From CAZAGD01 sp964484485 (GTDB lineage: Bacteria > Desulfobacterota > SM23-61), in NCBI GenBank assembly GCA_964484485.1, contig CAZAGD010000239.1, forward strand, positions 1 through 38,291: 38,291 nt of DNA. The letters are read 5' to 3'. The first letter of the stretch is position 1; every line of letters begins with the position of its first letter. The notes beneath the pieces are model-generated. The model searched no databases. It was not told the origin of the DNA and saw only the letters and a program-made list of their open reading frames with translations. A program made the translations under genes and the position numbers. Below are positions 24,462 through 32,016 of the stretch, piece by piece.

Positions 24462-26048
24462 CTATTTCGACTTTCGATAAACTATCTCCCCGTTTACAAT
24501 GGTCATCTCCACTCCGATTGAAGACCACCGGTCCGGTGGAATCCGAAAAAGGTCTTCGCTAAAGACCGTCAGGTCCGCCCAGCGCCCCGGGGTTATGGCT
24601 CCCAGATATCTCTCTTTGCGCGAACACCAGGCAGGAAGGGCGGTAAAGGCCTTGATACATTCTTCCAGTTTTATTTTTTGTTCGGGGAACCACCCGCCGG
24701 GCGGCTTCCCCTGCAAATCCTGCCGGGTTACCGCTGCTTGGAGGCTCAGCAATGGATTGATGGGCTCGACGGGCGCATCGGAGCCGAAGCTCAGCGGGAT
24801 TTTCGCGGTCAAGAGCGATTTCCAAGCATACCCATTCCGGCAACGGGAAATACCCCACTTTTTCTCCGCCGTCGGCCAGTCTGTGGTCAAATGCACCGGT
24901 TGCACTGAGGCCACTACCCGAAGGCGCCGGAACAGGGGCAGGTCCAAGGCCCGGAAGAGCTGAACGTGCTCGATGCGGTCCCTCCGCGGCCCTGGGAAAA
25001 CTTCCCTCGCCGACTCGATCGCCTTCAACGAATGGGTAACCGCTTTGTCGCCAATGGCATGGATCGCGACGCTGAAACCGTCCTGGTAAGCCTCGCAGAC
25101 CCTTTTGCCCAGAGCCCGGGGAGTTAGAACCGCGAGCCCCCGATCGGAGGGGTTGTCCGCATAAGGAGCGTGCAGCAAAGCGGTTCCGGCCCCCAGAGAA
25201 CCATCGGCATAGAGCTTGACCTGGCCAATCCACAGGCGTTCTCCGCCCGCCCAGGGTTTGAGGGAGCGTGACCGGGCTTCTTCCATAGCTTCGTAGGGGA
25301 TTGTGTGGTGGACCCGGATCTTGAGTTTTTTCCTTTCCTCCAAGGCCAGGAGGGCCTCCCACTCCCGCAGTGTTTCCAGGGAATGGACGCCCGTAAGGCC
25401 AAAACGCAGCGCCTCCTGTTGAGCCGCCAGAGCAGCCCTTTGGCGAGTTTCAAGGGTGGGAGCAGGGATATATTTCTCCATATGCCGGCGCATTTCCTTC
25501 AAGTAGCCCGTGGGTTCTCCGCTCATGGGATCTTTTTCAATTCTGGCTCCCGGAGGATTGGGCGTATCCCGGGTGATGCCGGCCGCGGCCAAAGCTGCCG
25601 AATTAACCCACACACTGTGGCCGCAGGCCCGGATCATCATGGTCGGATTGTGGGGAGTAAGGTCATCCAGGTCGAAGCGGTTGGGCTCCCTTTTTTCCGC
25701 CCAAAAATGCTCGTTCCATCCCCGGCCTATAATCCATTCCCCTGGTTGAAGTTTGGCCACGGCCTCCCGAATTCGCTCCCGGCAGGCGGCCAGAGAAGGA
25801 AGGTTCCTAAGGTCCACCCGCTGGAGTGCCAACCCGAAATTTATGAAATGGGTATGGCCGTCGACGAACCCCGGAGTCACCAGCTTTCCCATCAGGTCGA
25901 GGATTTCAGTCTTCCGTCGGCAGGCCTTCTTTACCTCTCGATTGGTTCCCACGACGGCGATCTTATGGTCCTTAATGCCCAGCGCTTCGGCCCAGGGCTG
26001 CTTGACGTTCCCGGTAAAAATACGCGTTGAAATGATGGCTAGGTCCAT
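24462..26048 (-). CDS. YtcJ-like metal-dependent amidohydrolase
   Basis: A 528-residue amidohydrolase of the YtcJ/AepA-like group. The N-terminal small beta domain leads to the metal-binding VTPGFVDGHTHF (His65, His67). Later landmarks are RACGHSVWVNSAAL, VAIHAIGDKAV, RIEHVQL and the aspartate segment FGSDAPVEPINPLL. No signal peptide is visible, so it acts in the cytoplasm. AAGGAATGAG precedes the ATG. It starts 26 bases after the dppC-like gene, as last gene of the ABC importer operon. It therefore probably hydrolyses an amide or cyclic amide taken up by that importer. Members of this group are poorly characterised, so the substrate remains open. Confidence 0.9.
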   Translation of the reverse strand: MDLAIISTRIFTGNVKQPWAEALGIKDHKIAVVGTNREVKKACRRKTEILDLMGKLVTPGFVDGHTHFINFGLALQRVDLRNLPSLAACRERIREAVAKLQPGEWIIGRGWNEHFWAEKREPNRFDLDDLTPHNPTMMIRACGHSVWVNSAALAAAGITRDTPNPPGARIEKDPMSGEPTGYLKEMRRHMEKYIPAPTLETRQRAALAAQQEALRFGLTGVHSLETLREWEALLALEERKKLKIRVHHTIPYEAMEEARSRSLKPWAGGERLWIGQVKLYADGSLGAGTALLHAPYADNPSDRGLAVLTPRALGKRVCEAYQDGFSVAIHAIGDKAVTHSLKAIESAREVFPGPRRDRIEHVQLFRALDLPLFRRLRVVASVQPVHLTTDWPTAEKKWGISRCRNGYAWKSLLTAKIPLSFGSDAPVEPINPLLSLQAAVTRQDLQGKPPGGWFPEQKIKLEECIKAFTALPAWCSRKERYLGAITPGRWADLTVFSEDLFRIPPDRWSSIGVEMTIVNGEIVYRKSK

Positions 26049-26074
26049 ATCTCATTCCTTTTTAAGATTTTTTG

Positions 26075-26917
26075 TCATCTCTTTTTCCTGGTCGTGTGCG
26101 GGTCGAGGATATCCCTTAAGCCATCTCCCAGGAGGTTCAGCCCAAGCACGGTGATGAAGATGGCCATCCCCGGGAAAATGGAAATCCAGGGAGCGGTGAA
26201 GAGCTGTTCCCGGGCGGTGGAAAGCATCCCGCCCCAACTGGGCGTCGGGGGCTGGGTGCCCAGGCCGAGAAAGGAGAGAGCTGCCTCGATGAGAATAGCG
26301 CCGGCCACTCCCAGCGTGGCCACCACAAGGATCGGCCCCATAATGTTGGGCAAAATCTGGGTGAACATGATACGGATTCGCCCATACCCCAAGGCCTGGG
26401 CTGCGGTCACGTAGTCGAGAGAGCGGTTGAAAAGAACCTGGGAGCGGGTGATGCGGCAGCTGTAAGACCAGTTGGTTAACCCCAAGGCAATAAAAATGTT
26501 GAGCAACCCAGGGCCGAGAACCGCCATGATGGCCAGGGCAAAGACCAGGGATGGAATGGAAAGCATGATGTTCGTTAGGCCCATGACGAAGTCATCCCAC
26601 CGTTTACCCAGGAAGCCAGCGGTCACTCCCAGCAGGATCCCGATGAGGCTGTTAAGTCCCTGGCTGACCAAGCCCACGCTCAGGGAAATCCGCGCTCCGT
26701 AGATGACCCGGGAAAGAATATCCCTTCCCTGTTGGTCTGTCCCGAAGAGGTGGGTGAGACTGGGAGGTTTCTCGGCCTCCATCAGGTCGGCATGATCAAT
26801 GGGGTGATAAGGCGCTAGCCAGGGGGCAAAAATCGCCATGGTCAAAACCACCAAGGTGATGACCCCCCCCACAATCAGGTTCTTTTGCCGGCGGGCTTTT
26901 TTGACAAACTCTTTCAC
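26075..26917 (-). CDS. ABC transporter permease, DppC/OppC type
   Basis: I place the start at a GTG at 26917, overlapping the stop of the upstream permease (GTGA), with GAGGGTGGA just before it. The longer open frame upstream is a shadow of the previous gene. The 280-residue product opens VKEFVKKARRQKNLIVGG, has an N-terminal membrane helix, a HLFGTDQQGRDILSRVIYGAR segment typical of DppC, about six membrane segments and the ATPase-contact loop EAALSFLGLGTQPPTPSWGG. It forms the inner-membrane channel with the DppB-like partner. No ATPase gene follows; an amidohydrolase does. Confidence 0.9.
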   Translation of the reverse strand: MKEFVKKARRQKNLIVGGVITLVVLTMAIFAPWLAPYHPIDHADLMEAEKPPSLTHLFGTDQQGRDILSRVIYGARISLSVGLVSQGLNSLIGILLGVTAGFLGKRWDDFVMGLTNIMLSIPSLVFALAIMAVLGPGLLNIFIALGLTNWSYSCRITRSQVLFNRSLDYVTAAQALGYGRIRIMFTQILPNIMGPILVVATLGVAGAILIEAALSFLGLGTQPPTPSWGGMLSTAREQLFTAPWISIFPGMAIFITVLGLNLLGDGLRDILDPHTTRKKR

Positions 26918-27849
26918 TGGTACTCCACCCTCGGATCGATGACTGCATAGAGTAGGTCCACGGCCAGGTTCACCACCAAAAACACCAGGATGATCAGCAG
27001 AACGCATCCCTGGGTGACCGGAATGTCTCTTTGAAAGATGGAATCCACCATGAGCGATCCTAGACCGGGCCAGGAAAAAAGTTTTTCTACGACTACTGTT
27101 TGGCCCATGAGCGAGCCGAATTGTAAGCCGGCAGTGGTCAACACCAGAATCAGGGCGTTGCGCAGGATATGCTTGCGGTTCACCATGAGTTCAGAAAGCC
27201 CTTTCGCCCGGGCGGTGCGGACGTAGTCGGTTGAGAGGATCTCCACAACGGCCGCCCGGGTGGTTCGTGCCAGGAGAGCCATGTAACCTACCCCGAGAGT
27301 GAAGGCTGGTAAAATCATGTTCTTCAAAGCCCCGTCCCCATAGCCTTGAACCGGAAAAAGGGGTAGCTTCACAGCGAGAAAGAACATGAGTAATAGGCCA
27401 AGCCAGAACTGAGGGATGGAAACGCCGGAGACCGCTCCGACCATGGAAAAAGCGTCCAACCAGGTCCCCTGACGCAGGGCGGAATAGAAACCCAGGGGAA
27501 TGCCGATGCTCACGGCAATCAGCATGGCAGCAAGGGCCAGCTTGAGGGTGGGCCACAAGCGGGACGCGATGAGACCGCTCACTTTTTCCCTGCGCAAGTA
27601 GGAAAGCCCCATGTCACCTGCAGCCAAGTTCTTCAGGTAAGTAAAATAACGGATATGAATGGGCTGGTCCAAACCCCACCGCTTCCTCATCTCCTCCATG
27701 AAACGGGGGTCGAGTCCCTTGTCCTGAAGATCCCCGGACATGAGGGCAGCATCCCCGGGAAGGACGTTCAAAAGGAGAAAGAGAATCAGGGTGATCGCCA
27801 AAATGGTGGGAATAAACTGGAGAATGCGGCGAAGGGCAAATTTCAGCAT
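26914..27849 (-). CDS. ABC transporter permease, DppB/OppB type
   Basis: A 311-residue permease opening MLKFALRRILQFIPTILAIT, the standard DppB N-terminus, with about six membrane segments. The large periplasmic loop contains MRKRWGLDQPIHIRYFTYL, typical of the family, and the ATPase-contact (EAA-like) region includes DYVRTARAKGLSE. The C-terminus VIDPRVEY is the usual ending of DppB proteins. Its TGA overlaps the GTG start of the next permease. Only a weak ribosome site is visible. A gap of 212 bases separates it from the binding-protein gene upstream. Confidence 0.93.
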   Translation of the reverse strand: MLKFALRRILQFIPTILAITLILFLLLNVLPGDAALMSGDLQDKGLDPRFMEEMRKRWGLDQPIHIRYFTYLKNLAAGDMGLSYLRREKVSGLIASRLWPTLKLALAAMLIAVSIGIPLGFYSALRQGTWLDAFSMVGAVSGVSIPQFWLGLLLMFFLAVKLPLFPVQGYGDGALKNMILPAFTLGVGYMALLARTTRAAVVEILSTDYVRTARAKGLSELMVNRKHILRNALILVLTTAGLQFGSLMGQTVVVEKLFSWPGLGSLMVDSIFQRDIPVTQGCVLLIILVFLVVNLAVDLLYAVIDPRVEYQ

Positions 27850-28061
27850 CTTCTATACCAAAGATTCCCTTTTTTCCTTCCTTTTGGCGGGATGAAGTGG
27901 AAAAAACTTATTTTGTAAGACTTCAGATTTTTGAAACACCTTCCTTTATTTCTTCTTATTGGGCAAGGGCCCCACAAAAACCCTTATTTTTTCATTAGGG
28001 AAAAAGGGGATTTCCATCAAGGTTTTCATGGGGCGACTCGGTTGATCACCTGTGTTGATTT

Positions 28062-29669
28062 TTACTTCTCCTTGGCCCGGGGTGAGGACTCCTCGATCCA
28101 CACGTCGGCCATGTTTTGGTACATCATCTCGATAGCTACGGGTTTGATCCCGCGCACCCAGGGTTGGTGGACAATCACTGCCTTGTTGTAATTGAAGAAC
28201 CAAACCGGGGCATCCTCCCGGAAGATGGCATCGGCCTTGCGAAGCAGCTCAATCCGCTTCGACGCGTCCCGGATCTTGGCCGCTTCGTCCAGCAGCTTGT
28301 CGAACTCGGGGTTGTTGTAGCCCACAAAATTGCCGGCCGCGGAAGGGTTCTTGGAATGCCATCGGTTAAGGGCCTGGAGGGGATCGCCGCCCGCTCCGCT
28401 GCTCAAAGACCAGATGAAAGCTTGATAGTCCATTCTGCGGAGGCGATCGGCCAGGGCCGCTCCCTCGAGTTGTTGGGGTTTTACCGTTACGTTGATCTGT
28501 TTCAGGAAGGGCATGATCGCTTCCACGACCACTACGCCGAAGGCCTCACTGTTCGTACCGATGCACTCGAAGGTGAACCCCTGTTCATACCCCGCCTCTT
28601 TCATGAGCGCCTTGGCCTTAGCCAGGTTGAATTCGTAGCCCTTGGCGTTGGGGTCGAAGGCCGGAGAAGTGGATGGTAAATAGCTCACCGCGGGAAAAGC
28701 CTTGCCCTTGAGGAGTCTCTGGATGATCAGGCGGGAGTCGATGGCGTGATTGATGGCCTGGCGCACCTGTTTCTTGGAAAAGGGCTCATACTTGGGGTTA
28801 AAACCCATGAGCCGAGTGAAAAGCTCGGCCACTTCCACCATGTTCTTGGAGAACTGGGGATCCGCTTTGTACACCGGGTACTGGGTGGAACCCACCACGG
28901 TGGCATCCAGCTCTTTGGCCCGGAAGGCCAGATCCCTTGCGGCCGCCTCAGACATGATTTTGTAAACCAATTTGTCGAGATAGGGCTTCCCCGGTTCGTA
29001 ATAATCCGGGTTCTTGACCAGCACGACTTCGCTTCCCTTCATCCATTTAACGAATTTGAAGGGCCCGCAACCGACTGGATCGACCCCGAAGCCGTCCCCT
29101 TTTTTCTCCACCTCTTCCCGTGGTAAAACGGCCGTTCCCACTTCATAGAGCGTGTATGCTGGATCCACAGGTGTCTCCATGGTAATTTCCAGGGTAAAAT
29201 CGTCAATTTTCCGCAGTCCGGCAATTTTATCGGCTTTCCCCTCTTCGTAATCCTTGGCCCCCTTGATTATCCGGACGAAGCGGGCGGAGGCGGAGGTAGT
29301 TTTGGGGGACATGATTCGATGGTAACTCCAGATGACGTCATCCGCGGTCATTCTGCGCCCGTTGTGAAATTTCACATTCTTTTTCAGATGAATCCGGTAC
29401 ACCAGCCCATCAGCGGAAACATCGGCCTTCTCCCCCAATTCCAGTTTAGGACGATTGTTGTACGGGTCCCAGCTGTAAAGACTGCGGTGAATGCTCAACA
29501 TGACCACCATGTCATTGGTCCGCGTGGCCTTATGGGGGTCGAGGGTAAGAAGATCCCCACCGTAAGGGGCAACGAAATTGAAGGATCCCCCCGACCTCAC
29601 GCCCATGGCTTCCCCGGCCGTGAATCCCATAAGGAGAATAACGGCCATAATCATGAATGCCTTTCTCAT
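28062..29669 (-). CDS. Dipeptide/oligopeptide-type ABC transporter substrate-binding protein
   Basis: A 535-residue periplasmic binding protein of family 5 (DppA/OppA). The signal peptide is MRKAFMIMAVILLMGFTAGEA, with GAGGAGG before the ATG. Mature-protein landmarks are DLLTLDPHKATRTND, VKFHNGRRMTADDVIWSYHRI, GCGPFKFVKW, VRQAINHAIDSRLI and a C-terminal RIELLRKADAIFREDAPVWFFNY. These match the lobe I / lobe II layout of peptide and nickel receptors. It is the first gene of the operon with two permeases and an amidohydrolase. The AT-rich upstream region has a TATAAT on the - strand (29723-29728), a possible -10. Ligand unknown: peptide, opine or amide are all plausible. Confidence 0.93.
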   Translation of the reverse strand: MRKAFMIMAVILLMGFTAGEAMGVRSGGSFNFVAPYGGDLLTLDPHKATRTNDMVVMLSIHRSLYSWDPYNNRPKLELGEKADVSADGLVYRIHLKKNVKFHNGRRMTADDVIWSYHRIMSPKTTSASARFVRIIKGAKDYEEGKADKIAGLRKIDDFTLEITMETPVDPAYTLYEVGTAVLPREEVEKKGDGFGVDPVGCGPFKFVKWMKGSEVVLVKNPDYYEPGKPYLDKLVYKIMSEAAARDLAFRAKELDATVVGSTQYPVYKADPQFSKNMVEVAELFTRLMGFNPKYEPFSKKQVRQAINHAIDSRLIIQRLLKGKAFPAVSYLPSTSPAFDPNAKGYEFNLAKAKALMKEAGYEQGFTFECIGTNSEAFGVVVVEAIMPFLKQINVTVKPQQLEGAALADRLRRMDYQAFIWSLSSGAGGDPLQALNRWHSKNPSAAGNFVGYNNPEFDKLLDEAAKIRDASKRIELLRKADAIFREDAPVWFFNYNKAVIVHQPWVRGIKPVAIEMMYQNMADVWIEESSPRAKEK

Positions 29670-29801
29670 AATTTTCCTCCTCTTTTAAAAAATTCTACTG
29701 GTGTATACAAATATAATTTTTTATTATAACCTGACTTTCACCATTTCAGATTTCTTTACCAATAAATATTTGAATTGTCAATTACATTTTAAATGTGTTT
29801 T

Positions 29802-29945
29802 GGGGTCAAACCTTTAAACTTTAATTGAGACATCTACTCTTAAGTTCCTCAATATCTGCTTTAAGATGGTTTGAAACATCAATTTCCTTTTCAATCTTTT
29901 TAAGAATGATACTTATAGCAGCGCTCTTTATATTAAACACCTCCT
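29802..29945 (-). pseudogene. Truncated Y1/RAYT transposase: terminus plus last ~38 codons
   Basis: This stretch matches the left end of the intact element (36941 onward) over about 140 bases with only a handful of mismatches: first the terminal repeat (GGGGTCAAACCTTTAAACTT, 29802 on), then the complement of the transposase 3' end (FNIKSAAISIILKK ... LKSRCLN, stop at 29821-29823). Similarity stops near 29945, where the DNA becomes a DruA-like fragment. The rest of the transposase, including its catalytic region, is missing. A diverged right-type end (29777-29800) abuts it on the other side. Confidence 0.78.
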
Positions 29946-30215
29946 ACGATTGCGTCTTCCATTAAAGGTTGAGTTTCGCCTTGGGGTAAGTTGAATCAAG
30001 CCCATCTGTTTCAGGCGAAAGAGGATTTCCCTACAGGCCATGTCTTTGAGGTTTCCGTTAGGCTGGTACCGCTGCCCCTGACGGCATAACTCCCAGGATA
30101 TGAACTTTCGCCCTCGTTGTCAGTGGGTTTGGATTAAGGATTGGATTAAAGATAGGATGAGGGGCAGGTGCTCGGGGGTAATCTGACGTCCGCGGATACC
30201 AAGGGCTGCTTCCAT
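29928..30215 (-). pseudogene. Broken DruA/DUF4338-like gene, N-terminal fragment
   Basis: Read on the - strand from an ATG at 30215, the frame gives MEAALGIRGRQITPEHLPLI, then an in-frame TGA (complement at 30120-30122), then RKFISWELCRQGQRYQPNG and NLKDMACREILFRLKQMGLI up to a TAA at 29928-29930. The pattern of an early ITPEHL, a sRxxSxELC segment, PNGxLKDMACRxxLxRL and GLIxLxPRR is what I recall for the N-terminus of DUF4338 (DruA-like) proteins, often found as stand-alone mobile genes and also in Druantia defence loci. The catalytic C-terminal part is gone, replaced by the transposase remnant. Family recognition is from memory. Confidence 0.6.
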
Positions 30216-30469
30216 AGATTGTGGAATAAGAGGAAAACGTTCCGGACGCCAGCAAAAAATTGGGCGGTAAATTTTTCTTGACTTTTTTAGGAGGGGTAAT
30301 AAAATTTAACCCCCAAGAGAAATCAAATAAATAGGGAGAAGGTTCCCAGCAGCAGGCCAGGCGGCAAAAAAATGGCTTTTATCGGCATAGGGTTGATTCA
30401 GTAGCTAGGAAAAAAAATTACCCTTTGAATTCTTAAATTGGCTAAATAGGAGAAAGAAAAAGATACACC

Positions 30470-31564
30470 ATGAACGGAAAGATAAGGTCGGTCTTAGTCT
30501 TAGGGCTCGGCAAGGTGGGCTCCCTCGTGGCTATCCTGCTTCATGAAACCGGGTTCAAGGTGATCGGGGCAAGCCTTAGCCAGCTGGCGGATGCTCCTTT
30601 TCCGACCGAGAAGCTGGATATTAACCAACCGGGAGAAACGAAAGCGAAGTTGAAAGGGTTTGATGCGGTCGTATCCTGCCTACCTTACAACTTAAACCTT
30701 GGTGTGGCCACGGCCGCCCACGAACTGGGCATCCATTATTTCGACTTGACCGAAGACGTGCGTACCACCAAAGCAATCATCAAGATGAGCGACACGGCGA
30801 AAGCGGTCCTGGCCCCTCAATGCGGTCTCGCCCCCGGCTTCATTGCCATTGTGGGCGCGGCGCTGGCAGAGAATTTTGACCGGATCCGCAGTATCAAGCT
30901 CCGTGTGGGAGCTCTTCCCCAGAATCCCACCGGCCTGCTTGGATATGCCTTCAATTGGTCTCCCGAGGGAGTGGTGAACGAATACCTGAATGACTGCGAA
31001 GTGATCGAAGACGGGGAAATCAAATGGGTCTCGGCGCTGGAGTGGTTAGAAACCATCGTGATCCAAGGTGTCCAACTTGAAGCTTTTACCACCTCCGGCG
31101 GGCTCGGTACCATGTGCGAAACCTACAAAGGACGGGTTGAAAACCTGGACTACAAGACCATCCGTTACCCCGGCCATGCCAAGCTGATGAATTTTTTCTT
31201 CCATGAACTTCTCATGCGCAGGGATCGGCAGAGGGCCGGAGAGATTTTGGTTTACGCCAAGCCGCCGGTGGACGAAGACGTGGTCTATATTCACGCATCG
31301 GTGGAGGGATGGAAGGGAAAGTCTCTCTCCCGCGATGAATTTGTCCGGGCTTATTACCCATTGGAGATCGCCGGCCGCAAATGGCGAGCCATCTCCTGGA
31401 CTACTGCTGCTTCCGTTTGCGCGGTGGTGGAAATGGTGAGCAACGGTTCCTTACCCGACAAGGGGTTCCTGAAGCAGGAGCTAATTCCCATGCAGGAGTT
31501 CATGAAAACCGTCAACGGCAGCTTATTCGCCCAAAGAGGGGGCGCGCAGAATTTTTTCAGTTGA
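30470..31564 (+). CDS. Saccharopine-dehydrogenase-like NAD(P)-dependent oxidoreductase
   Basis: A 364-residue protein with a Rossmann N-terminus (SVLVLGLGKVGSLVA, GxGxxG at 12-17) and FDAVVSCLPYNLNLGVATAA, typical of the saccharopine dehydrogenase / lysine dehydrogenase group. GLAPGFIAIVGAALAE and TTSGGLGTMCETYKG belong to the substrate-binding part. Members interconvert amino acids and 2-oxo acids or form/cleave secondary amines (opine-like compounds). It is transcribed divergently from the ABC importer operon, with 800 bases of remnant-filled DNA between. The only nearby ribosome-like site, GGAG, is about 17 bases before the ATG, so the start is less certain. A role in breaking down an imported amino compound is an inference. 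Confidence 0.85.
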   Translation: MNGKIRSVLVLGLGKVGSLVAILLHETGFKVIGASLSQLADAPFPTEKLDINQPGETKAKLKGFDAVVSCLPYNLNLGVATAAHELGIHYFDLTEDVRTTKAIIKMSDTAKAVLAPQCGLAPGFIAIVGAALAENFDRIRSIKLRVGALPQNPTGLLGYAFNWSPEGVVNEYLNDCEVIEDGEIKWVSALEWLETIVIQGVQLEAFTTSGGLGTMCETYKGRVENLDYKTIRYPGHAKLMNFFFHELLMRRDRQRAGEILVYAKPPVDEDVVYIHASVEGWKGKSLSRDEFVRAYYPLEIAGRKWRAISWTTAASVCAVVEMVSNGSLPDKGFLKQELIPMQEFMKTVNGSLFAQRGGAQNFFS

Positions 31565-31630
31565 TGCCCTATGGAGTTATGATCTCGATCCGCCGATGGA
31601 GTCCGCAACCCTTTTGATTGAATGTGTGTC

Positions 31631-31724
31631 GGGGTCAAACCTTTAAACTTTAGCTATCTTGCCAAGAAAATAGAATATAAAAATAAAAAGAAGAATGTCA
31701 ATTAAATTTTAAAGGTTTGACCCC
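31631..31724. mobile_element. 94-bp miniature derivative of the transposase element (REPIN/MITE-like)
   Basis: It consists of 21 bases of the left terminus (GGGGTCAAACCTTTAAACTT...) joined directly to 73 bases matching the right end of the full element (37900-37972), ending in the exact 27-base right repeat (31698-31724). The transposase gene is deleted. The flank after it (TTATA) is the same as after the full element. Beyond it, 31725-32016 is AT-rich with no gene recognised. Confidence 0.82.
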
Positions 31725-32016
31725 TTATAAAAAGGTGCCCTCATTTTTGAATGATGAGCCCCAGGGTTCCCATCCCTATAATTATTAAAACTTCATAAAT
31801 ACAGAAAAATTAATTTTGAGGCGGATCAAGCAAAATTTTCCTTTATCTTCTTAAAAAAATAAGCTTCAGATTAGAATTTTTTTATTTAAATTTTCAGACT
31901 ATTCTAAAAAAAATTTGCCTCCCTCCCCTCGGGATAATGTGCTTTATCGACTAAGCTCTGATCACAACAAATTTTAATAGTGATTGAAAAATAGGTATTT
32001 GCCCCCAAAAAAATTA

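Larger units (their letters stand above)
24374..31630. other. G+C-rich segment bounded by transposase-family termini (possible acquired island)
   Basis: By eye, genes between about 24,420 and 31,600 use many more G/C-ending codons than the genes on either side. The segment begins right after a right-type terminus (ending 24373) and stops at a left-type terminus (starting 31631). It carries a complete metabolic idea (ABC peptide-type uptake, amidohydrolase, oxidoreductase) plus transposase remnants. Horizontal acquisition is an inference from composition and borders; no integrase or tRNA site was found. Confidence 0.5.

Noticed and set aside
24559..25362. Long open frame on the - strand inside the amidohydrolase gene, and similar long frames on the + strand
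   Set aside because: They overlap a full-length amidohydrolase with clear motifs; long overlapping frames are expected in G+C-rich DNA.
28116..28679. 187-codon + strand frame opposite the ABC binding-protein gene
   Set aside because: No ribosome site or recognisable domain, and it is a mirror of a well-supported binding protein.
30058..30255. A 65-codon - strand ORF in the 800-base gap
   Set aside because: It overlaps, in a different frame, the DruA-like fragment that explains the conserved signal; proline-rich low-complexity translation with no family features.
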